A stretch of DNA of 39,750 nt, from positions 1-39,750 of the IMG/VR virus record IMGVR_UViG_3300048927_000765; one strand, written 5' to 3'. This document shows positions 1 to 7,969 of the stretch, piece after piece. The DNA is from a virus. Below the pieces are notes generated by a model. The model worked only from the letters and a program-made list of their open reading frames with translations. It was not told the DNA's origin and searched no databases. Numbering within the stretch: position 1 is the first letter of the stretch; every line of letters begins with the position of its first letter. The position numbers and the translations under genes were made by a program.

Positions 1-1305
1 GTGCTCACAGACGCAAAGGTGAAGGCCGCCAGGCCGCGCGATAAGGCCTACAAACTGGCCGACGCGAATCAACTCTACCTCCACGTCTCCCCCGCAGGCG
101 GGAAACACTGGCGGATGAACTACACCTTCGGCCGGAACGCTTCGGGTAGACCCCAGCAAAAGACGTTGACGTTCGGCCCCTATCCGGCCGTGACGCTCGT
201 CGACGCACGACGCCGGCGCGATGACGCCAAAGCTATGCTGATCGAGGGCCGCGACCCGGCAACCGAGCGCAGGCTGGCCGCGCACGCGAAGGCGTCCGAA
301 TCGGGCAACACCTTCAAAGCCGTGGCGCAGGCGTGGTTCGACAAGAAGAAGGGAACGTGGGCGCCGCGCCATGCGACCAAGGTGTGGGAGAGCCTGGAGG
401 AGAACGTCTTTGGAGCCGTCGGGGCGCTTCCGATCACCGCGATTGACGCGCCGCGTCTTCTGGATCTGCTGACCGTCGTCGAGAAGCGCGGCGCCGTTGA
501 AACCGCGCACCGTCTGCGGCAGCGGATTTCGGCAGTATTCGTCTACGCCATTGCGGCTGGTATCGCGGCCTCCGATCCGGCGGCCAGCCTTGGCAAGGCA
601 CTCAGCCCCAAACCTCGCGCACGTCGCCAGCCGGCCCTTACCGACCTGGACAGCATGCGCACGATGTTGGCCGCATGCGAGGCGGAGCGGAGCCGGGCAG
701 GGACGAAACTGGCTCTGCGCCTGCTGGCGCTGACCGTCGTCCGGCCGGGCGAGCTACGTCACGCGCGGTGGCAGGAAATCGAGAGCCTCGATAGCGAAGA
801 GCCGACATGGCGAATCCCCGCAGCCCGCATGAAGGGCGATGAGGATCGCAAAGCCGAGATCGGGGGCGATCATCTCGTGCCGCTGTCAAAGCAAGCGGTC
901 GCGGTTCTGCGCGCCCTCCACCCGCTGAGCGGTAATCTCGACCTGATGTTCCCCAGCGAACGGCATCTGCACAAGCCGATTTCAGAGAACACGCTAAGGG
1001 CGATGCTCATCCGGTCGGGCTATTACCAGCAGCACGTACCGCACGGCTTTCGGGCGGCCTTCTCCACGATAATGAACGAGCGAGCGGACGCGGCTGGACG
1101 GAGCGGGGACCGCGCGATCATCGACTTGATGCTGGCGCACGTCCCCAAGGACAAGGTGGAGAGCGCCTACAATCGCGCGGCGTTTATGCCCCGCCGCCGC
1201 GAGCTTGCGCAGGAATGGGCCGACATGTTGCTGGACGGTTTTAGCGAACCTCAGTCGTTCGTCGGCCAGCCTATGCGCAGATCAGTCGGCAATCCTGCCG
1301 GTTAA
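1..1305 (+). CDS. int: Tyrosine integrase, P4/DUF4102 type
   Basis: Site-specific recombinase that inserts and excises the prophage. The N-terminus (residues 1-90, LTDAKVKAARPRDKAYKLAD onward) is the DUF4102 arm-binding domain of P4-type integrases. A core-binding region spans about 100-200 and the catalytic domain about 210-410. Visible catalytic residues are R248 (TVVRPGEL), H348 and R351 (HGFR), H380 and the nucleophile Y390 (ESAYNRA). The 434-residue length is normal for the family. The GTG start lies on base 1, so a start slightly upstream cannot be excluded and no ribosome-binding site is visible. It converges with the AlpA-like gene and the two overlap by 4 bases, which fits an integrase/excisionase unit. 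The function is secure; the attachment target is unknown. Confidence 0.95.
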   Translation: MLTDAKVKAARPRDKAYKLADANQLYLHVSPAGGKHWRMNYTFGRNASGRPQQKTLTFGPYPAVTLVDARRRRDDAKAMLIEGRDPATERRLAAHAKASESGNTFKAVAQAWFDKKKGTWAPRHATKVWESLEENVFGAVGALPITAIDAPRLLDLLTVVEKRGAVETAHRLRQRISAVFVYAIAAGIAASDPAASLGKALSPKPRARRQPALTDLDSMRTMLAACEAERSRAGTKLALRLLALTVVRPGELRHARWQEIESLDSEEPTWRIPAARMKGDEDRKAEIGGDHLVPLSKQAVAVLRALHPLSGNLDLMFPSERHLHKPISENTLRAMLIRSGYYQQHVPHGFRAAFSTIMNERADAAGRSGDRAIIDLMLAHVPKDKVESAYNRAAFMPRRRELAQEWADMLLDGFSEPQSFVGQPMRRSVGNPAG

Positions 1306-1493
1306 GCCTCGCCCTTCACGCTGGCGACCCAAGCCGTCACCTCATGAAGACTCCAGCGCGACGAGGATCCCCCCGGCTTGTATGGAGCCGGGAAGGTCCC
1401 TTGGCGAACTTTTCGATAAATCATCGCCTTGCAATAGCCCACTATCTCGATGACCTCGGAGAGGCGGATCAATCTGTCAGGTGCGTTGCTCAT
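1302..1493 (-). CDS. AlpA-family excisionase/transcriptional regulator
   Basis: Small 63-residue MerR-like winged-helix DNA-binding protein of the AlpA family. The typical pattern is visible: RLSEVIEIVG then a recognition segment with IYRKVRQGTFPAPYKPGG, then a Trp-containing SSRWSLHEVTAWV stretch. AlpA proteins act as excisionases or as activators of phage integrase and excision genes. It is the last gene of the leftward operon, overlaps the preceding BRO gene by 4 bases (ATGA) and ends against the integrase stop. The position supports a role in recombination directionality, so that derepression of the leftward operon would supply it at induction. That role is inferred from family and position. 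Confidence 0.88.
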   Translation of the reverse strand: MSNAPDRLIRLSEVIEIVGYCKAMIYRKVRQGTFPAPYKPGGSSSRWSLHEVTAWVASVKGEA

Positions 1494-2266
1494 ACCGGGT
1501 CCACCAACCTGAGGCGGCCCTGACCTCGTTTTTCCGACACGTAAGCGTCGATCTCCTTCCGTCCGCCCTCAATCAGCCATCGCCGGGTCACCGCCTCGGT
1601 GTAGATCAGAACGTTGGACGAGCCGTGCGGGGTTCGGTGCGGCAGGTGTCCGCGGTCCTCGTGATATCGCCGCAGTTTGCGTGTGATGAATTGCGTGAGC
1701 CCGCGAGGGCGGAGCCCTTTCGGGTATCCGGCCATCTCCGCGACCTCCAATGCGCTGATGCCCTCAATCACCTTGGCGCGGCCGGACATCAAGCGCTCGC
1801 TGATCAGGCGGTCCAGCAACGGCTCCACGAGGGCGGGAAGCACCTGGTCGAATGCCTCCTCGATCTCTGCGTGCGTGACGCGCTTGACGATTCCGCCCAG
1901 CGTGGACCGGGCGGCCGGGCCGAAATTCGTCACCATGCCGTCTGACGTGTACGATCCACTCTTGATGACGGACGGGAGCACCTCCTCGAACATCCAACGT
2001 TCCATACGCTCGGCATCCGGCAGAGCGCTGCCAGTGATGAGGCGAAGGACGTCCGGCATGAACAGGATGCGTGCCTGCTGGATACCACCTGCCGTCTGAA
2101 GGGGGTATCGTTTCGTTACCCCCTTGCAGTGGTCCTTCATAGCTTTGTTTGGGTTGGTGTAGCCCAGCCGTTCGCAGACATCCCTGCCCACAAAACCCGG
2201 CTCGCCGTCGATGACAACGGAGCGAATCTGGCTTCCCTCGAAGCTGAGGTTCATGATGGTATTCAT
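1490..2266 (-). CDS. BRO-N domain antirepressor-like protein
   Basis: 258 residues. The N-terminal ~110 residues form a BRO-N domain: VVIDGEPGFVGRDVCERLGY, then a KAMKDHC segment, then LFMPDVLRLITGSALPDAER with WMFEEVLPSVIKSGSY. Phage proteins with this domain (P22 Ant-like, Bro) bind DNA or repressors and often act as antirepressors. The C-terminal half (about 150-258) is basic, looks winged-helix-like and is not a KilA-C domain that I recognise. The ATG shares bases with the TAA stop of the upstream gene (TAATG), so translation is probably coupled. A role against the CI-like repressor is an inference. Confidence 0.85.
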   Translation of the reverse strand: MNTIMNLSFEGSQIRSVVIDGEPGFVGRDVCERLGYTNPNKAMKDHCKGVTKRYPLQTAGGIQQARILFMPDVLRLITGSALPDAERMERWMFEEVLPSVIKSGSYTSDGMVTNFGPAARSTLGGIVKRVTHAEIEEAFDQVLPALVEPLLDRLISERLMSGRAKVIEGISALEVAEMAGYPKGLRPRGLTQFITRKLRRYHEDRGHLPHRTPHGSSNVLIYTEAVTRRWLIEGGRKEIDAYVSEKRGQGRLRLVDPV

Positions 2267-2574
2267 TAAGCAGCCCTCGTTGTAACGGGCGTGAGGTGTC
2301 GGACCTTACCGGGCACCGGCAGGCCATCGCCGTCGTCGCCGCCGTCTTCTTCACAGTCGTCAGGCATGTATTCCTGGCAAGACCGGGACTCGTGAACGAC
2401 AGGCTGCATTCCAACCAGGTCCAAGGGTCCGAGCGGGGGTATCTGCGCCTGTGGCTCGCGGTATTCGCAGACCCCGAGTTCGTCGTCGCTGTCGATTGGC
2501 GCAGGCTTGCTCATGTCGGAACTCGCGCCTGCCCGAAAATGCATGCAGGTGCGGCAAGTGTGCTCGCGCTTCAT
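2266..2574 (-). CDS. Small Cys-rich hypothetical protein
   Basis: 102 residues with no recognised family. It has a CxxC pair at the N-terminus (TCRTCMHF), a CEY at about residue 36 and a SCQEY at about residue 66. The pattern is seen in many small phage proteins that may bind a metal. The C-terminal third is very acidic (DDCEEDGGDDGDG). The start overlaps the stop of the upstream gene by 4 bases (ATGA), so it is clearly part of the leftward operon. Metal binding is inferred from the cysteine spacing only. Confidence 0.7.
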   Translation of the reverse strand: MKREHTCRTCMHFRAGASSDMSKPAPIDSDDELGVCEYREPQAQIPPLGPLDLVGMQPVVHESRSCQEYMPDDCEEDGGDDGDGLPVPGKVRHLTPVTTRAA

Positions 2575-3056
2575 TGGCGGGTCACCTCGGGGAGAAGCGG
2601 AACAACCTTGCCCGCCAAGGGCACGGTGACGATCGGTAAGCCGATCTTCGCTTGGAGTTTCTCCGCCCGGATTACCGCCTCGTCATGGGTGATGGCGAAA
2701 TTGGTCTCGCGATACTCGTCGTAAGAGCCATCAGGCTTTTCGACGAAGATTGACCACCGCCATTTCACGGTCATCGGCTCGCCATTACAGGTCCAGCCTT
2801 CGCCAGTGATTTCCGCGATTACGATCGTGCCGGCGGGCGGGGTCCATCCGGTCGGCCGAGGCTGCGGATCGGGGAGCGAGACCCAACCTTTAGGATCTTG
2901 CCGGTTATAGTCATCGTCGACCCAGCCGTCATCACCCCAAGTCACTGGCACCCACGGTTGCCACTGAGTATCGGTGGGGCCGTCCAGAAGGACCAAGCCT
3001 AGAACCCAGCCGCCATTCTTGGGGGCGGTTTCGATGGGCTGCGGAGTGACGGTCAT
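2571..3056 (-). CDS. Hypothetical protein, Trp-rich phage early protein
   Basis: 161 residues, unknown function. It opens with QPIETAPKNGGWVLGLVLLD and then WQPWVPVTWGDDGWVDD. This IETAPK...G..I arrangement followed by Trp-rich short strands is common in small early phage and prophage proteins of unknown role. The middle (WKWRWSIFVEKPDGSYDEYR-like region) is also aromatic. No catalytic motif, membrane segment or signal peptide is visible. It sits one base from the 3058-3348 gene upstream and overlaps the next gene by 4 bases, so it is co-transcribed. Confidence 0.7.
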   Translation of the reverse strand: MTVTPQPIETAPKNGGWVLGLVLLDGPTDTQWQPWVPVTWGDDGWVDDDYNRQDPKGWVSLPDPQPRPTGWTPPAGTIVIAEITGEGWTCNGEPMTVKWRWSIFVEKPDGSYDEYRETNFAITHDEAVIRAEKLQAKIGLPIVTVPLAGKVVPLLPEVTRQ

Positions 3057-3057
3057 G

Positions 3058-3348
3058 TCAGGATTCCTCGTTTAAGCAGGGTACGATGCCGACCAGGTCG
3101 GACCGGCAAACGGCACATCGGCAGCCGCTGTGGTTGTGATGGATGGAGATGCAGCCGTGATCGGCGGCGAGGTCGCGAGCGTAGCTCTCCGCCTCGGCTT
3201 TCTCGGTGAAAATGGTCTGGCTTGCGATGGCGCGGTGCTGGAAAAGCAGGACCAACCAGAGATTGCCGAAGTCATGGATATCCACGCGGAAACCGACTGC
3301 CGGCAAAGCCGCGGGGCGGAATGCTACGATCTTATCGTTCTTGCTCAT
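3058..3348 (-). CDS. Small hypothetical protein with C-terminal Cys/His cluster
   Basis: 96 residues, not recognised. The C-terminal part carries a dense Cys/His cluster (HHNHSGCRCAVCRSDLVGIVPC) that could hold a metal ion. The N-terminal part looks like a small alpha/beta fold. It overlaps the upstream gene (3345-3866) by 4 bases through ATGA and is followed after one base by the next gene, so it belongs to the leftward operon. There is no evidence for a specific function. Confidence 0.65.
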   Translation of the reverse strand: MSKNDKIVAFRPAALPAVGFRVDIHDFGNLWLVLLFQHRAIASQTIFTEKAEAESYARDLAADHGCISIHHNHSGCRCAVCRSDLVGIVPCLNEES

Positions 3349-3866
3349 CTCAGCATCGACTCCTCGATGGCGTTTGCGCGCTCGTACAGCTTGCGAAGCA
3401 GGTCCGACGGCAGAATGTCTTCTGCTGCCTGCTTCAGTGCATCCCTGTTGGCCCGTTGCCGAGTTTCATGCTGCCTCAGCTTCACGGCCGATGCTCGTTG
3501 CGTCAGGGCTTGGATACGGTGCCCCCAGTTGTCGATAGCGAGATTGTCCTGCGAGCGCTTCGCCGCGCTGAGTGCGGCTTGCATACGGGTCAGCTCGGCC
3601 TTGATTCTCTGACGCTCGGCAACGCATTCCTTATAAGACATTTCTTCAGGTTGTTTCGGTTCAGCCTCACCAGCGTCGGGTTGTTTATCCCACCGCCAGT
3701 GGGTGACGCGCTCCCAGTCCACATCGCACGCCTTCGCAACACGACAGCGGCCGCGCACGCCATCCTCTTTGATCTGAACGACCGCCTCGGGGTTCATGAT
3801 CACGATCGGGACTTGGGGGAGGCCGAAGTGCTTGGTCCATGACCGTGATTTTTGAGCCTCAGACAT
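3345..3866 (-). CDS. Hypothetical protein with charged coiled-coil C-terminal half
   Basis: 173 residues from the preferred ATG at 3866. That ATG has a consensus GGAGG six bases upstream and overlaps the stop of the ParB-like gene by 8 bases; an in-frame ATG at 3890 would add 8 basic residues. The first ~70 residues include a segment resembling a small helix-turn-helix (GRCRVAKACDVDWERVTHW). Residues about 90-170 are long amphipathic charged helices (ERQRIKAELTRMQAALSAAK and similar) predicted to form a coiled coil. It may be a DNA-binding oligomer, but that is inference from composition only. Confidence 0.68.
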   Translation of the reverse strand: MSEAQKSRSWTKHFGLPQVPIVIMNPEAVVQIKEDGVRGRCRVAKACDVDWERVTHWRWDKQPDAGEAEPKQPEEMSYKECVAERQRIKAELTRMQAALSAAKRSQDNLAIDNWGHRIQALTQRASAVKLRQHETRQRANRDALKQAAEDILPSDLLRKLYERANAIEESMLR

Positions 3867-5208
3867 TCGCGACCTCCGGCGTCTCGTCATAGGCCATCAA
3901 AAGGGCGTCACGGATCGCGGCGGCGCGGGTGTCCCCGCCCTTCAGTCCCGTGAGAAATGTGCCCCAGTCCTCAGCCGAGTACCGCATCAGCGCCTGGAAC
4001 ATGCGGTCTGGATCGAAGCCCACGGGGGGCGACACGAGCACTTTGACCAGGCCGAGGAAAATCGAGCCCGAATGGACAACCCTCTGGCCGGAAAATGCCT
4101 CTGCGATGTTCGTCAGCGCTGCGGACGCAATCTGGCGGCCGTGCTTCCGAAGGGTGCTCGCGATCGACGCGGTAAAGGCAATTTCACCGGGCTTCCATGC
4201 CGTCGAGGAGGTGTTTCGGCTGATCGTCAGCCCCGCCTCGGACACCAGATCTTGGATTTCGATCGCCTCGGCATCAGATGCGGCCAGCGCCGCATGGAAG
4301 TCGTCGAGCCGGTTCATCGGCTTGCGCGCCCGGTTCATGGCGACGAACATCGCAGCCTCGTCGGCGACGCTGCCGAACACGCCGACGCAGCACGGCAGGA
4401 ACGGGATGTCCCCGCGGAGCTTGGCAGCCGCCAGGCGGTGCTGGCCGTCGATCACCCACAGGGATCCATCGTCCCGCTTCGACACGACCAGTGGAAGGCA
4501 CATACGCCAGTCCCAGCCGGTCGCGATGCGCTTGATCAGCGCGATGCTGGCGCCGTTGTCAGTCGAACGCTGATAGCTGTCGTCGAGGTGGAGTTCTGAC
4601 GGATTGCGGTTCTCGATAGAAGGCGGGTTTCCCTTGGCTGCCGGCCAGCTGCGCGCAGTGGTGCTCTGAGCCGTTCCGGCCGGGCGAGAAACTACGGATT
4701 TCTGCGGCTTACGGCTGGTGCCGATCCCTGCGGAAGGCGGGGTGAGTCGACTGAGTTCTTTTTCAGGCAAATCGTGCCCGGAAACCGCAGTTTTCTGCGG
4801 CTCCGGGGGTGATTTCCTCGGTGATTCCGTGACCTGCGGATCCACGCCCCGAATGCGGCGAGTAATGTCGTCAGTGTCGTCGTGCCGAGGAGCAACATCG
4901 GCCTCTTTCGCCCTGCTGGTCTGCTTCGGCTTTGGCAGGTCCCGGCAGGCCTTGTGATCGCGCTCGTCCATCTCCGCGATCAGGGCGCGGGCATCGGCAG
5001 GCGGGCAGGTGTAGAGCACGTCGTTCCGATTGATCACGATGTGCCCGACGAGGACGCGGGCTTGCACCTTCGCCTCGCCAACGCGGGTATGGATGACGAA
5101 AGTTCCGTTCGGCGCCCGGCTGCCGACCATCTTGGGCCGGATCCACGCGGCGATCTCGTTTTTGCCCTTGTTGATCCAGGAGGGCGGCAGTGTCTCAGTG
5201 GTGGTCAA
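3859..5208 (-). CDS. ParB-like (DGQHR) domain protein
   Basis: 449 residues from a TTG start at 5208, chosen because AGGAGG (complement of 5214-5219) sits 5 bases upstream; the longer frame to 5268 lacks a good site. An N-terminal domain (about 1-95) is unrecognised. A low-complexity Pro/Ser/Lys/Thr linker covers about 95-215. A ParB/Srx-type fold follows at about 220-340, with the motif VIDGQHRLAAAKLRG and then FVAMNRARKPMNRLD. Proteins with this DGQHR motif include ParB/KorB nucleoid proteins and DndB-type regulators. It lies among unknown genes of the early operon, with no ParA partner visible. Whether it binds DNA, CTP or a modified-DNA system is unknown. Confidence 0.75.
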   Translation of the reverse strand: MTTTETLPPSWINKGKNEIAAWIRPKMVGSRAPNGTFVIHTRVGEAKVQARVLVGHIVINRNDVLYTCPPADARALIAEMDERDHKACRDLPKPKQTSRAKEADVAPRHDDTDDITRRIRGVDPQVTESPRKSPPEPQKTAVSGHDLPEKELSRLTPPSAGIGTSRKPQKSVVSRPAGTAQSTTARSWPAAKGNPPSIENRNPSELHLDDSYQRSTDNGASIALIKRIATGWDWRMCLPLVVSKRDDGSLWVIDGQHRLAAAKLRGDIPFLPCCVGVFGSVADEAAMFVAMNRARKPMNRLDDFHAALAASDAEAIEIQDLVSEAGLTISRNTSSTAWKPGEIAFTASIASTLRKHGRQIASAALTNIAEAFSGQRVVHSGSIFLGLVKVLVSPPVGFDPDRMFQALMRYSAEDWGTFLTGLKGGDTRAAAIRDALLMAYDETPEVANV

Positions 5209-5539
5209 GCGGGCCTCCTGTGCCTGCGCGGTTCTTCTTTCGGCCGCCCTGCCGCACGCTGGATCCAAGGACGATCCGAACGGCGGCTGGTAGGCCCGGG
5301 GTTTCGATCAGCTCAGCCAGCAACACCGTGGCGCATTCGTCGTCGGCGCAGCCGATCTCGGGATGGAGCCAAGGCTGAAGCCTACCGTCCGAGCCGATCG
5401 TGACGGCTCCTCCGATGCGGTTCCATGCGAGAAGCCAGCTTTCGGCCAGCAGCGGCGAGGCCGGGGGGCAGGTAGCCCCGCCGCTGCTGACACTCCCGCC
5501 TGGGGGGACGGCGGGAAGGTTGAAGGGTGACCTGGTCAT
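5195..5539 (-). CDS. Hypothetical protein
   Basis: 114 residues, no recognised family. It contains a Gly/Pro/Ser-rich N-terminus and a central stretch (WNRIGGAVTIGSDGRLQPWLH then a CADDECATVLLAELIETPG region) that looks like a small folded domain. The ATG overlaps the stop of the upstream gene by 4 bases, and its own 3' end overlaps the TTG start of the ParB-like gene by 14 bases, so it is translated as part of the operon. No motif suggests a function. Confidence 0.62.
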   Translation of the reverse strand: MTRSPFNLPAVPPGGSVSSGGATCPPASPLLAESWLLAWNRIGGAVTIGSDGRLQPWLHPEIGCADDECATVLLAELIETPGLPAAVRIVLGSSVRQGGRKKNRAGTGGPLDHH

Positions 5540-6144
5540 GCAGCGTCAGCCCGCAGATGAGCGACCTTGTCCGGTCGGTTGGCGAGAATGTAGCTGCCGA
5601 TCTCTTTCGTGCGGCCAGTTGCCAGCCGCCGCAGTCGAAGCTGCTGGCGCTCTTGGATCGGATCCTCTGCTGTACTTACGATCGAAAGCCGCTGTTCGCC
5701 CGAAGCGGCGATGATGACCAGCGCATCACCTTCTGCGGCATCCATGGCATCGATCCATCGCGCCGGATCGAAGGCGGCCGAACCCAACCCAAGTAGGCAG
5801 CGGCCGAGGTCGCAGGAATCCAGGTCGCGGTAAACGCTATGCATGTAAGCGTCGTCGCAGAGCCCATTGCCCTCGAACTCGGCATTCTCGATGTCAAAGT
5901 CGTTGCTGCTTTGAAGCGATGCCCCACACCGGCTCAGCAAATCGACGTAAGCCTTGACCACGAAGTCCGAGGCAGTCGTGATCGGCAGATTCGCCAATTC
6001 TCCGAACAGTCGGCCTGTTTCGCGAGACGCCACGTCTCCTTGAGTGTCGGAAAGGTGAAGCTGGCTCGATAGCAAATGCATTTCACGCCAAGCTTCGAAT
6101 GCCGAGGTGATAGCGGTGCTCGGGGGGCAGAACATGTCGTCCAT
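5536..6144 (-). CDS. Hypothetical protein
   Basis: 202 residues from the ATG at 6144, which has a GGAGG a few bases upstream and lies just past the stop of the previous gene (6147). A longer open frame to 6264 would add an arginine-rich tail that reads as the shadow of the upstream gene. The protein starts MDDMFCPPSTAITSAFEAW and is mostly helical. It has a Cys/Asp-rich middle (DLDSCDLGRCLLGLGSAAFD) and a C-terminal basic helix. I do not recognise the family, and no membrane or signal segment is seen. Confidence 0.65.
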   Translation of the reverse strand: MDDMFCPPSTAITSAFEAWREMHLLSSQLHLSDTQGDVASRETGRLFGELANLPITTASDFVVKAYVDLLSRCGASLQSSNDFDIENAEFEGNGLCDDAYMHSVYRDLDSCDLGRCLLGLGSAAFDPARWIDAMDAAEGDALVIIAASGEQRLSIVSTAEDPIQERQQLRLRRLATGRTKEIGSYILANRPDKVAHLRADAA

Positions 6145-6146
6145 GA

Positions 6147-6956
6147 TCAGGCCTCCACCGGCTGGGCCGCGGCGAAGTCGAATGGCTCTGGCGCATTCTC
6201 GGAGCCATCGAGCCGCCCGGCGATGTACGCGACGTCGCGAAGAACCCATGGATCGGCATCCCACTGCTCATGAGACAAGATGGAGGCCTTACGGAGCAGA
6301 TCGTCGCTGGTTGGCGCGAGGGTTTGCGCCAAGCTGGTCAACTGTGATTGGTTCGATGCGCGTTCGCGATTTTGTTCGACGAGCTCGGTGAGAACCGAGA
6401 GCGCAGGGCTTTCTGCAGCAGTTTCTTGGACGGACTCCAAGGCCTCCGCGAGCAAGTTCGCCAATTCGTAATCTGCGACTGATCGCTCATAGCGACGAAC
6501 GGCCTCGTCGAAATCGAATTGCAGAAGCTCGACGATGGCTTGCAGCACCGGCGCAGCCTCGCCGTTTACCTTCGCGGCTGATTTGTAGAGCGCATGCGCT
6601 CCATTCATTGCGAGCGTGTTGTCTACGAATAGTTCGCAATCCAAAATTGGCAGGTGCAGCATTAGCTTGGCAGCGATGCCGGCTGGAGTTTCAGCCCAGT
6701 CGCCCCGAACTTCCTGTTCGGCATCGCATGCTGCCCTGTCGACGCATTGCTCGACAGCGTCATAGGCCGCGGGCTGCGATAGCTGGCTCCCGTTCACGAC
6801 AGCCTGCTGGTAGATCCAAGAACGCCACGCTCGCACCTTCTCATAGGCTGCGAGGATGTCAGCGTCGGGGCTCTCGGGGTCGAAAGCGGGGAAGGGCAGC
6901 TTGCTGACCAGATCGGGACGGGCGAGAGCTACGGCGGCAAGTTCAGGGATGGGCAT
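6147..6956 (-). CDS. Hypothetical helical protein
   Basis: 269 residues, not recognised. It begins MPIPELAAVALARPDLVSKL and is almost entirely predicted alpha-helix, with many short acidic helices (for example ELANLLAEALESVQETAAES). There is no signal peptide, membrane segment or catalytic motif. A GGAGG lies about 9 bases upstream of the ATG, in the 3' end of the 58-residue gene before it. It shares helical character and size with the 7140-7787 product, so both may be partners of one complex, but that is speculation. Confidence 0.66.
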   Translation of the reverse strand: MPIPELAAVALARPDLVSKLPFPAFDPESPDADILAAYEKVRAWRSWIYQQAVVNGSQLSQPAAYDAVEQCVDRAACDAEQEVRGDWAETPAGIAAKLMLHLPILDCELFVDNTLAMNGAHALYKSAAKVNGEAAPVLQAIVELLQFDFDEAVRRYERSVADYELANLLAEALESVQETAAESPALSVLTELVEQNRERASNQSQLTSLAQTLAPTSDDLLRKASILSHEQWDADPWVLRDVAYIAGRLDGSENAPEPFDFAAAQPVEA

Positions 6957-6959
6957 TGT

Positions 6960-7136
6960 TCAATCCTCCGCCTTGGCAGGCAAGCGGCCGAAGGCGAGCA
7001 TGATGTGGAAACCGAACCATTCGAGGGTGACGTGGTGACCGTCGACACAGGTGTCGTCGCGAAGGCCAAGGAGGCCGTAAGCGCTCCAGTCGTACCAAGG
7101 CTCGATGGCTGTCAGCAGACGCTTGACGGCGAGCAT
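6960..7136 (-). CDS. Short 58-residue hypothetical protein
   Basis: Small gene that fills the gap between two operon members. It has an ATG at 7136 and a TGA at 6960-6962, leaving 3 bases on each side. The product starts MLAVKRLLTAIEPWYDWSAY and ends RLPAKAED. It has several Trp/Tyr/His residues and no membrane segment. A weak AAGG precedes the ATG. It is called real because spacing on both sides matches the tight packing of the rest of the operon and no other frame explains this interval. Function unknown. Confidence 0.55.
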   Translation of the reverse strand: MLAVKRLLTAIEPWYDWSAYGLLGLRDDTCVDGHHVTLEWFGFHIMLAFGRLPAKAED

Positions 7137-7139
7137 GGC

Positions 7140-7787
7140 TTAGCCTTTTGCGACTTCGGAAAGCGCATCGGCGACAGCGGACGGGACCAGTGCCTTGAGA
7201 TCGCGCTCCAAAGCGAAGATGAACTCATCGGTCCGATGGTGGCCCGTCTGACGGGCGAGGGCGCATTTCTCCGCGACAGCTTCTGGCGTTGGAGCAGGTG
7301 TGTTGAGCAAGGCGATGAAAAGATCGCCTACTGCATCGAAATGCGCATCCGCCTCGCGCTCACCCGCCGGCACGGCCTCGGCTTCGCCAGCCCTCCATGC
7401 ATCGACTGCGGCGCGCCACGAACCTTCTCCGCGGCGGAGTGCGACGTGGCGACGTAGCGGCGGGGTGGGTTCGGGCAGCGTGTCAGGGAGAAACGGGGTG
7501 AGCGCGTCCATTCCCGCCTGCGCCACGGCGAGTTCGCGACGAATAACCGTCGTGAGCGTCATGACCTTCTCGCCTGTGCGCTGGAAATTCGTCAGGCCGC
7601 GCGCATCGGCCTTGTTGACGATCTCAGTGAAAATGATCGTGTCGAGTTGGTCGACAGTGGTGCCGATCTCTTCCAACCAAGTGGCGATGTCCTCGCTCGC
7701 GCTGCTGGGCGACGTGATGGAAACCCCGAGTTCGATCCCGGAGACAAAAGGCACCTTTACGGCGCTGAAAGCGGTTTGCTGGACCAT
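7140..7787 (-). CDS. Hypothetical protein, first gene of the leftward operon
   Basis: 215 residues, no recognised family. The N-terminal part (FSAVKVPFVSGIELGVSI, then a long helix with EDIATWLEEIGTTVDQLDTI) and a C-terminal helical segment are separated by a Pro-rich stretch near residue 105. The ATG at 7787 is preceded at 5 bases by a perfect AGGAGG, which is enclosed in an 8-bp hairpin (see the regulatory entry). As the promoter-proximal gene it should be the most strongly expressed product on induction. Proteins in this slot are often host-takeover or antirepressor factors, but nothing in the sequence shows this here. Confidence 0.66.
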   Translation of the reverse strand: MVQQTAFSAVKVPFVSGIELGVSITSPSSASEDIATWLEEIGTTVDQLDTIIFTEIVNKADARGLTNFQRTGEKVMTLTTVIRRELAVAQAGMDALTPFLPDTLPEPTPPLRRHVALRRGEGSWRAAVDAWRAGEAEAVPAGEREADAHFDAVGDLFIALLNTPAPTPEAVAEKCALARQTGHHRTDEFIFALERDLKALVPSAVADALSEVAKG

Positions 7788-7792
7788 GGAGC

Positions 7793-7817
7793 CCTCCTGC
7801 GATGGTGAAGCAGGAGG
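7793..7817 (-). promoter_or_regulatory. Ribosome-site-sequestering hairpin ahead of the leftward operon
   Basis: On the minus strand the mRNA reads CCTCCTGC, a 9-base loop, then GCAGGAGG, a perfect 8-bp stem. The 3' arm contains the whole AGGAGG ribosome-binding site of the 7787 gene, 5 bases before its ATG. Closing this stem would block initiation, so it may act as a translational gate. This is direct base pairing seen in sequence; regulation is inferred. Confidence 0.55.
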
Positions 7818-7920
7818 TTGGCGGATGCTGGCCCGAGTATCCGGCGGCCGAGCTCGTTTCCCTACCTGCGTATCGGAGGGTCAGCGGCCGCAAGGCGATC
7901 GTCTCCGATGGCCGTTAGGG

Positions 7921-7968
7921 TTACGTAAACTCTTTTACGCGTCAAGCGTAATTACGCGCAAAACGTAA
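7921..7968. promoter_or_regulatory. Left operator cluster (predicted OL) of the CI-like repressor
   Basis: Two 17-bp near-palindromes lie back to back: TTACGCGTCAAGCGTAA (7935-7951) and TTACGCGCAAAACGTAA (7952-7968). A TTACGTAA half-site or short palindrome sits at 7921-7928. They match the perfect 17-mer on the other side of the repressor gene. The complement of 7940-7945 is TTGACG, a -35-like hexamer overlapping the first site and pointing at the leftward operon. The -10 is weak, so the promoter position is uncertain. Operator identity is inferred from the shared palindrome and the lambda-like layout. Confidence 0.6.
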
Positions 7969-7969
7969 A

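Noticed and set aside
2266-7787. Leftward operon as a known defence island
   Set aside because: No restriction, CRISPR, retron, Abi or CBASS signature is seen. The genes are under the phage repressor and look like phage early genes.
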